The translations under genes and the position numbers were made by a program. Shown piece by piece: positions 56,868-64,000 of a DNA stretch of 64,000 nucleotides. Origin of the DNA: Halichondria panicea (Eukaryota; Porifera; Demospongiae; Suberitida; Halichondriidae); the NCBI RefSeq assembly GCF_963675165.1, contig NC_087380.1, forward strand, positions 5,216,071 to 5,280,070. Reading direction: 5' to 3'. The notes under the pieces are model-generated. The model was given only the letters and a program-made list of their open reading frames with translations, did no database searches and was not told where the DNA came from. Position 1 is the first letter of the stretch, and the number at the start of each line of letters is the position of its first letter.

Positions 56868-59800
56868 ATGGCTCAAAGCACAGGAGGAATGGCTGTGTTG
56901 CTGCTGCTCTGTGCATTGTCTGCACCTGCTACAGGTGAGCAGTTGTCAATAGTATGGTGTTGTGTTGGGTGGGTAGCTGACAATGAGACTGTGTGTGTGT
57001 CTGAAACGTGGTGCAGCAGTATTCAATGTGTTTCCAAATGGAGACCTAGCTTTATACCATAATTATAGTACCAGAGACTAGACTGTGGGTTATATTTTAA
57101 GTGCTAAGATAACAATAATTATGAACAGCTATAGCTCTTTACACAGTACCCTCACCTGTCCACTATACAACACACCCTATATAATGCATACCAAATAATG
57201 ATTCCGTTCTGCACTAGAGTCAGTTTGCAGAGTGTCTAGTGTGGACAGGCCTTATATTAGTGTCATAATTGTTATGCTCTTGAAGTACATGTAGTTTTTG
57301 GAGTAAAAACTATCAATTTAGCTTTCTGTGAAATCCTTTTGCATTGCTGTGATTTTAGTGTTAGCAGTTTTGTGTGGGTAGTACCTAGGGCGTATTGGCA
57401 ATATAAGAATCCACTGTTGCTAAGCATTATGGGATACTGATGGTTTGTAGAGTCAGAATACCTGGTAGCTCAGCTGTAGCCACATGTACATGTCATATAA
57501 TTCGGTAGCTCAGCTGTAGCCACATGTACATATAATTCACAACTACTGTACAGTTTAATTAACACGTGCTGTGGGACATGTACATGTATGTACAGCACAT
57601 GAACTTTCATGATGCACTTCTCATTATTAGAAAAACTGAGTGCAAAAAAACTTACTCAGTAGTATGTACTCCGTACTCCGTAGTACAACATAATTATTAT
57701 TGTATAATTATGTGTACGTAACAACACTGCCCCAAGGGCGAGCTGCCTTTAATTAATTGCGTACAACACAAGGATTCTCATGCTAGCTTACACTGTTTAC
57801 AAACAATCTACTTCAGCTGGCTGTTCATTTTACACACTGGCCAAGTGATTCACTATAATCGTGTTCACCTCATTGACCTTCCACTTAATAAAAGTGGGGT
57901 TCTGATCAAACTTTCAGTTGTATGTGGTCTGAAACTGTACAATACCACAAGGTTCTTTGAGCCCCGTTATTTACTAGTGCCTGGGGGGCACGTTACGCTT
58001 TCATGTTTCTGGCTTCAGTAGTGACTGTGTTCTATAGGTGGCATTGTTTGCATCACAGCCCTCTACTAGTATGGCATACTGTTGTCGTGTGTAGAAAGAA
58101 ATAAGGCACTTTAATTGCATTAATGTGAAGTCCCTCACTGGAATGATTTAGAGTCTTAACTGGATTAGTTCGTGATCTTGTTACATATAAATAATTTTTT
58201 TTGTATGATACATGCATGTATAGAAGCTCCCGCTAATCTTTCCATTGTAAGCTTCCCCCAGGAGTCCATTTCTCTAGTTAACACTCTTGTTCCTTAAACA
58301 TTATTTGCAAGTGCTGAGAGTAAAACAAGCTGTGCGCATATATGTCGTAGGAAGACATGTGGTATGTACACTCCCCCCATCCTCCTACTCGCAATGTTAT
58401 CACATTAGCTAATGTTTACCACATTAAGCATTGAATCGCACTATGAATTTGTGTGTTAATGAGATTCATTGGTGTGGGGTATACGAACTGTTGGTGCCAC
58501 TAAGTTCGTGTTTTGACATGCTTCCATAATGTATGTGATCTCACGGGTCATTAGACCCTGCATTTTGTAGCAAATTATTTATTTGTCAATGAGTTGTTGC
58601 TACATGTATTAATTATAATTCGAGTTGCTACATGTATTATATAATGTGCTCTTCGTGACTTGTTGTACAGTACTATATGTATATATTTGTATGTCGAATT
58701 CTACTAATGTTGCCTTAGTCAGTCCTGCAAGTATGTACGCACATGTACACTGCATATAGCTATAAATAAGTAGTTCTCAAGGGTGGTCTACGGAGCGACA
58801 TGTTTTAAGACACAAAGTATGTCTGGAATGTGTCTTTTGGTAGAGTTGGTGTGAGGGAGTGTGATAGCTTATGAATCTTGTACCGCTGGGCCATGGCTGT
58901 GAATTGGCCTTGTCTGGTACACAGCCAGTCGTGATTCCACTTGCTTAGCTTGTCAATGTTGTTAGCTTGTTGAACCCATGTCTGGGGTAGTTTAGTCTTG
59001 CTCATTGCACTGATTGTATTATGCATGATATTAACGGCTTGTGTTACCATGATGCAGTAACTTGTTTACTCTGTAGTTTTACTTCCATCGATTAATTGTC
59101 ACATATGTATATATAACTTCATGTGCTGTATTTTCCATCAATAAAATTATACAACTTCATGTGCTGTGTTTTACCATCAATGTTTCACCATCATTCGTCT
59201 TTCAAAAGATAACTTCACTTTTTCAAATTCGACTCAGTATATAAAACTTGCACTTTGTTCTTTGTTGCAGCTGCTCTGGAAATCTTTCAGAGCCGAGTAA
59301 CTTACGCCCCCATAAGAATAGAAGAGTTTAGAGTGGAGGGAGTGGCATCTGTTGCTATAGGAGGCGCCGGTGCCAACATGCCCGATTTCTTCTTTGATTG
59401 TAATACTACCAAGAACAATGGCACTGGCATACAATGGAGCAGAGTAGGAGGCTTGCAGATAAGCACCGAACCAGGCACATACAGTGGTCTGAGATTGCAG
59501 CTGGAGGACGTCGATTATCCCGATTTGGATGTGTATATATGTACAGACACAAATACAGGAGATTCATTGGAGCTCAACATCACCATCAGTAAGTTAACAG
59601 CTGGTTAAGCAGCGACACCTCCGCACTATAGCAATGGTATGGTATCTCACATGTACTCGAGGCTCCAGTGCCTTATTTTACATTCTTTGTCACCTCTACT
59701 TGTAGGTAACCCCGCAGTGTGTCCAGTAAGAGACATATCTACCACTCTACAAGGTGGTCTAGTTGAGTTAAAGGTCTACGTATCGAGTTACCCTCTCCTT

Positions 59801-60101
59801 ACTGGTAGCCAGATCCACTGGTACAGACCCAACGGTAATGAGATATTCGCCAGCGAACCGAATGTCCAGTTTGTCAATAGTCGCAAGTCTCTTATTCTCA
59901 GTAACGTGCAACTGGCTGACTTTGGGAGGTATGAAGTGGAAGGCTTATTAACTTCTGGCCCAATTGTAATTGGCAGAGATCGAACAGGAATCACTCTGGA
60001 CATTCAAGGTTTGTATAAAATGTACTACCCATTATTATACGATCACCTATCTATGTTTTTCCTGGTGGAATGAACTGTCAATCATTTTCTCACTTAATTG
60101 C

Positions 60102-60145
<44 letters not shown>

Positions 60146-63100
60146 CCCTTCACAAATACAGACACAACCAGTCAACGAGACGACCATATTAGAGAGAGAG
60201 CCCTTCAGCCTCTCGTGCACTGCATCAGGCAATCCTGCCCCCACCATCACCTGGGTGAGAGAAGATGGCTCAGACTTGAACACTATGGCCACGATGAACA
60301 CCCAGTCCAATCCATCCCTCCCCCTCGCCTTTGTGAGTTAGACGTACAACTCTCTCTTCTCTGCACTTCCTGTTTGCTTAAAATCGGCAATACTTAAAGT
60401 GTATAATCAAGAGTGTATGTATACATGTACACTGTATGCCAATAGAGTGAACTTTGTCACGTGTTTATGATAACTCAACTGGTTCAACCATCATTTAATT
60501 AACTTGATACCTTTCAAGTTGTTTACCAAGTGCTTAATTGCCACACACACACTAAAGGTGACCAGCACTCTCTCAGTACCCTTCGCCCTTTACTCTGACA
60601 GTGGCCGCTATCGATGCTCCGCTAATAACGATATCTCTAATCCGGTGTTGTCAGATTTCTCTGACATCACTGTGAGACGTAAGTTGATAATCTGAATGTT
60701 TGTATGCCTGTGTATATGTACTGTAATTCAACCTTTGTGTACCTACATGTATGTTATTTCTATATACAGCGTGTTGAGTACAAGTACAGATGCCCACCAC
60801 TAATGTTTACACTGTATCATTCTGTGCGTGCATGGTCTGAGCTTACTGAAGCTCAACATGAAATTTTTGTTGTTGTAGAGTAATACAGTCATGTAATTGT
60901 ATTTCTCCTCCAGCCACTATATTCCTGACTGATTCCAGTGACCAACCATTGTCTAACACTGATGTCATCTCACAGTCCGATGGTTCGGAGTTTCTCGTTA
61001 AATGTTACGGCTCTGGTAACATCATGTGGACTAGCTCGAATGGAGTCGTCATCCCAAACAACCAGAGTGGAACTTTATATCAAACGTTTGATAGTATTGG
61101 TGAACAGGTCTCTCTGGTATTCACAAGTTTTTCTCCTAATGAAGTGGCAGTGTATACGTGTGAAAGCCCTTTGAACGATGTCAACAATGTCCCTATTACT
61201 GATAGTGTCCTTATCACTAACTGTGAGTTATGGTAGTAATTTCTTGTTACCTAGGATGAATAGTGTCATTTTTCTCAATTTGTTAACCTGTTAGGGAGTT
61301 TGCTTTGTAGTGTACATGTGTGGTAGTGTAGGCCCTTGAGTGCACAGGGTTCTAATGGCGGCAGCTTTTACTTGTAAAGTGCATGTAGTGTCAGTAGCCA
61401 ACGGTGTGGTAAATGTACATTAAATTGAAACACCTTAGTGTGTCCACTGAAAGCAAATTATAAGTGTGTGGGGGTGTTCTGTAATGGCTACAGGCTTGCT
61501 ACAGCCAACTACATGCATTTGAAATGCTTCTGATTTATTATTAAAGAATCATGCTTATAATATATAGAGAGTGTGTTTGTCTTGTATAATTCCTTTTTCT
61601 GCATTGGTGTAATGCGACGAATCCTTCTAATTGCAAATGTCAGCCATTAATTAGCATGCATACATCAACCACCTTTATGCATTATGGCTGTGGGATGCTT
61701 TGTTGATTGTGGTAGGCGCTGGTTACCATGGAAAGGGAACACCTGCATACTGACAGTCAATTACAGAATTAGCAAACAATGACTAACTCCTACCTGTTCA
61801 CATGTACATAACCTGTCACATAGCTCTTACATGTACATGTAGTTGTATTCTATATGTAACTCACAAAAGAGGTTTTCTGGTGCACTCATTTTACAGTTTC
61901 CACCCTTCCCATACACACAAACACACAGCTGATCCAGCTGTCTTCATTACTACCACTGTCATGTATGTTTTGGAGGGGGACTCGGTATCCATTGAGGCCG
62001 GCATATACTTTTCTAGTACCTCTGAAGTACAATGGTTTCTTGGGGACCAGTTGCTGGATATTGATACTATCTCCCAGCTCTCTCAGACTATCGAAGGGAA
62101 CCTGTACACGCTAAACATTGATAGTATCAACAGTCAACTTTTGGGCCTGTACACTGTTGTGGTGACTCGTGAGGGGCAGAATGCTTCTGATAGTGTCACT
62201 GTCTCTTATGCATGTGAGTGCCAATCAAACTAGGCATTCCATTACATACAGTAACATGCATTCGAAAGCCAAAGTCATACCATTAGACCGTGCATATACA
62301 TTGTAATTATAATTATGCTTGTGAATTATGCTTGTGTGTTAAATTTCAGCTCCACCTACTGTGACTCTGTCCGTAACTGAACTGACTGTAACCGAGGGAG
62401 AAGAAGCCAGAGTTCAATGCATAGGCGAGGGAGTGGGTGCAATCAGGATTCGGTGGTATTATGACAACAAGGAGAGCGTACTACAGAGTGGCAGCGATCT
62501 GGTCATCCCTTCAGTCGCAAGTACCCACACTGGACTCTATGAGTGCAGAGTGTCCAACATTGCTGACACAGTCACAAAGACAGTACAAATCACTGTTAGA
62601 TGTGAGTTACATTTAATAGTGTGCATGAAAGACTTTTCCTCTTCTAAATGTAAAGTATAAAACTACCAGACTGCGTCTCCCTCTAACTTATGTATACATG
62701 TATAGTTACGCTGTGAAGCTTCACTTTATGTTCATCGTGTTCTCATATAATAATAGTAATACATGTATGTGTAGGACAACAGTCACAAATAACGTGTCCC
62801 TATCTCTTTCTCTCACACACACACACCCATCATGTAGATATGCCATTCAGCATGATCCAGTACAATAGTATCTCTTCCATGTCCAGTCCAATCATTTCCC
62901 CCATCTTTGGAGAGTCGACTATTGCTCCTGTTTTTATGTGTACCTCTAATGGCTACCCAGAGCCGACGATCACATGGCGAGCTACTAGTGAAACTGGTTT
63001 CCCTAATGGAGTCACCACCCAAGCAGAAGGACAGGAGCTAGTGTGGACACGTCCCTTTGAGTACACAGACTCTATGCAATATGAGTGTGTCAGTGAGAAT

Positions 63101-64000
63101 GAGCTGGGGACCAGTATCACCACTATGAATCTACTCGTACCATGTTAGTGAGTCTGTGTGAAAGCTCAGAATTGGTGTCTGCGTTATTACATGTATGTAT
63201 GCTTTATTGTAAATGTGTAGACGTGTTACGTGTATGGGACATGTGCTTTGGTTGCTATAGTTTTTATGAGTTGTGCTGTGAAAAGTCTTATAGCGATTCA
63301 GTTCACTTTTTACAAATACCTCGCCACTCTCCACAGCTGCACAAAGGATCGACAGTATCTACTCCACTCAACTCTCCTCTCTTACCTCAAACAGCTACCA
63401 AGTTCCAACTGGATTCACTGGATTTGCTCTTACTTGTCTCGCATTTGGCTGGCCTGCCCCGTACGTAGAGTGGCTCTACAATGACAACGCCCTACCTGAA
63501 GGTGTTGACTCATCACAAACATTCCTTACTGGCACCCACATGGGTCAAGTGTCAGCTAAGCTGAGGTTTAGGACAGGATTTAATTCGAACCTCAGCGGAG
63601 CCTACCAATGTGTGGTGAAAGATAGCAAAGTTTCGAGTGTTGCTGTAAATGAATCGAGGGAATTGATTGAGACCGGAGATGTCACCTCAACCACCCCTCC
63701 TCGTAGTTGCTCCGTTAGCAACTCTCTAGTCAACTTTCAGATTCGTATCTTGGAGACAGATTGCACCTCTTGGGGAGATACACTTAGGCAATCTATTGCT
63801 AATGCTTTCGAAGATGAGATCATGAGTATTATTCAGTTGGAATGCAATTGCACAGTTTCTTCTGACTTTGTACAAACCCTCGAACTACCAACATGCAGTA
63901 CAATGATCAACAATGGAGTCGTGTTTCGTGGAAAAATTGAAACAAACTCAGTCGATCAAACAGAGAACGTATTCTGTGCTCTCTCCACCTGGCAACAATC
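56868..64000 (+). CDS. Multi-immunoglobulin-domain cell-surface protein, 3' end beyond window
   Basis: Likely an adhesion protein or receptor outside the cell. Exons: 56868-56934 (signal peptide MAQSTGGMAVLLLLCALSAP), 59271-59588, 59706-60008, 60145-60332 plus 60558-60678 (one Ig split by an intron), 60914-61222, 61929-62213, 62350-62601, 62838-63143, 63337 to the window end. That is about 937 residues so far. Nearly all exon boundaries are phase 1, the usual pattern for Ig modules. Eight Ig-like domains follow the signal peptide. Canonical ones show Cys, Trp and YxC (LSCTASGNPAPTITWVRE with GRYRCSA; VQCIGEG with GLYECRV; VFMCTSNGYPEPTITW with QYECVSE; ALTCLAFGWPAPYVEWL with GAYQCVV). The Ig exons at 59706 and 61929 lack both cysteines (LVELKVYV/YEVE; SVSIEAGI/YTVVV). 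After the last Ig comes a Cys-bearing region (FQIRILETDCTSWGDTLRQS) that might be SEA- or GAIN-like. No membrane span is seen yet, so receptor type is open. Confidence 0.85.
56935..59270 (+). other. First intron of the Ig gene
   Basis: 2.3 kb. Holds a 35-bp direct duplication (CGGTAGCTCAGCTGTAGCCA at 57443 and 57503) and a duplicated TACAACTTCATGTGCTGT at about 59110-59170. On the minus strand, 59050-58805 is an 81-codon frame of plausible protein composition, but it has no partner exon. Confidence 0.5.
60103..60143. repeat. (CA)n microsatellite at an intron acceptor
   Basis: About 20 CA units run straight into the CAG acceptor of the exon at 60145 and replace the usual pyrimidine tract. Smaller CA runs precede the acceptors at 60558, 61929 and 62838 in the same gene. 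Confidence 0.95.

Noticed and set aside
58805..59050. 81-codon minus-strand frame in the first Ig intron with protein-like composition
   Set aside because: No splice partner, no known motif, and no second copy. Kept only as a note in the intron entry.

Overview
The window is nuclear DNA of an animal. The protein genes are split by short GT-AG introns (30-100 bp, plus a few of 1-3 kb), there are no operons, and non-coding DNA is AT-rich and full of palindromic (foldback) elements, MITEs and simple repeats. The gene set (spliceosomal CWC27, a multi-Ig membrane receptor, a death-domain/GTPase protein with several death folds, a jockey/CR1-like LINE, a Tc1/IS630-type transposon) fits an early-branching invertebrate. 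A sponge is my best guess, but this is inference from gene style only.

Layout. 1-9.8 kb is mobile DNA: tandem CAGCGG-ended MITEs (1.7-3.4 kb); a RecQ-like helicase gene with one frameshift (4.63-6.01 kb) facing a ZAD-type zinc-finger gene (8.07-7.2 kb), both between two 74-bp inverted copies; and a foldback whose arms are tandem octamer-containing repeats (8.2-9.5 kb). 9.96-11.58 kb is another terminal-inverted-repeat element. 11.6-17.2 kb is a decayed segmental copy holding CWC27 exons 1-7, a Lys/His-rich terminal exon and an F-box/LRR gene with two stop codons in the F-box. 17.6-25.8 kb is repeats: a LINE inside a MITE-like pair, two adjacent large foldbacks, and MITEs inserted in an older repeat. 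26.6-33.9 kb is a gene for a protein with three N-terminal death-like domains, a P-loop GTPase with a DxGGQ motif, a long COR-like region and two C-terminal death domains. 33.9-37.7 kb is MITEs, a (GT)n tract and a second, ruined RecQ helicase piece. 37.8-42.04 kb is a second segmental copy (CWC27 exons 1 and 7 only, the Lys/His-rich exon, an intact F-box/LRR gene). 42.1-44.5 kb is an apparently intact TA-flanked Tc1/IS630-type transposon with a transposase and a second, spliced, convergent gene. 44.7-56.4 kb is the full 13-exon CWC27 gene (462 residues). 56.9 kb to the window end is the 5' part of a gene for a secreted or membrane multi-Ig protein.

How it fits together. CWC27 and the F-box gene lie head to head, and the Tc1-like transposon sits in their shared upstream region. 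A paralogous stretch at 37.71 kb preserves the empty TA target. The CWC27/F-box block has been duplicated, and at least two copies break where a 'TAGCCTCGATCCCAGGCC'-type MITE lies, so repeats may have driven the duplication. The items most likely to be undescribed are the two-gene Tc1-type element, the RecQ-plus-ZAD cassette, the death/GTPase gene and the octamer-array foldback. Splice models were built by hand from reading phase and GT/AG sites; no transcripts or database searches were available.
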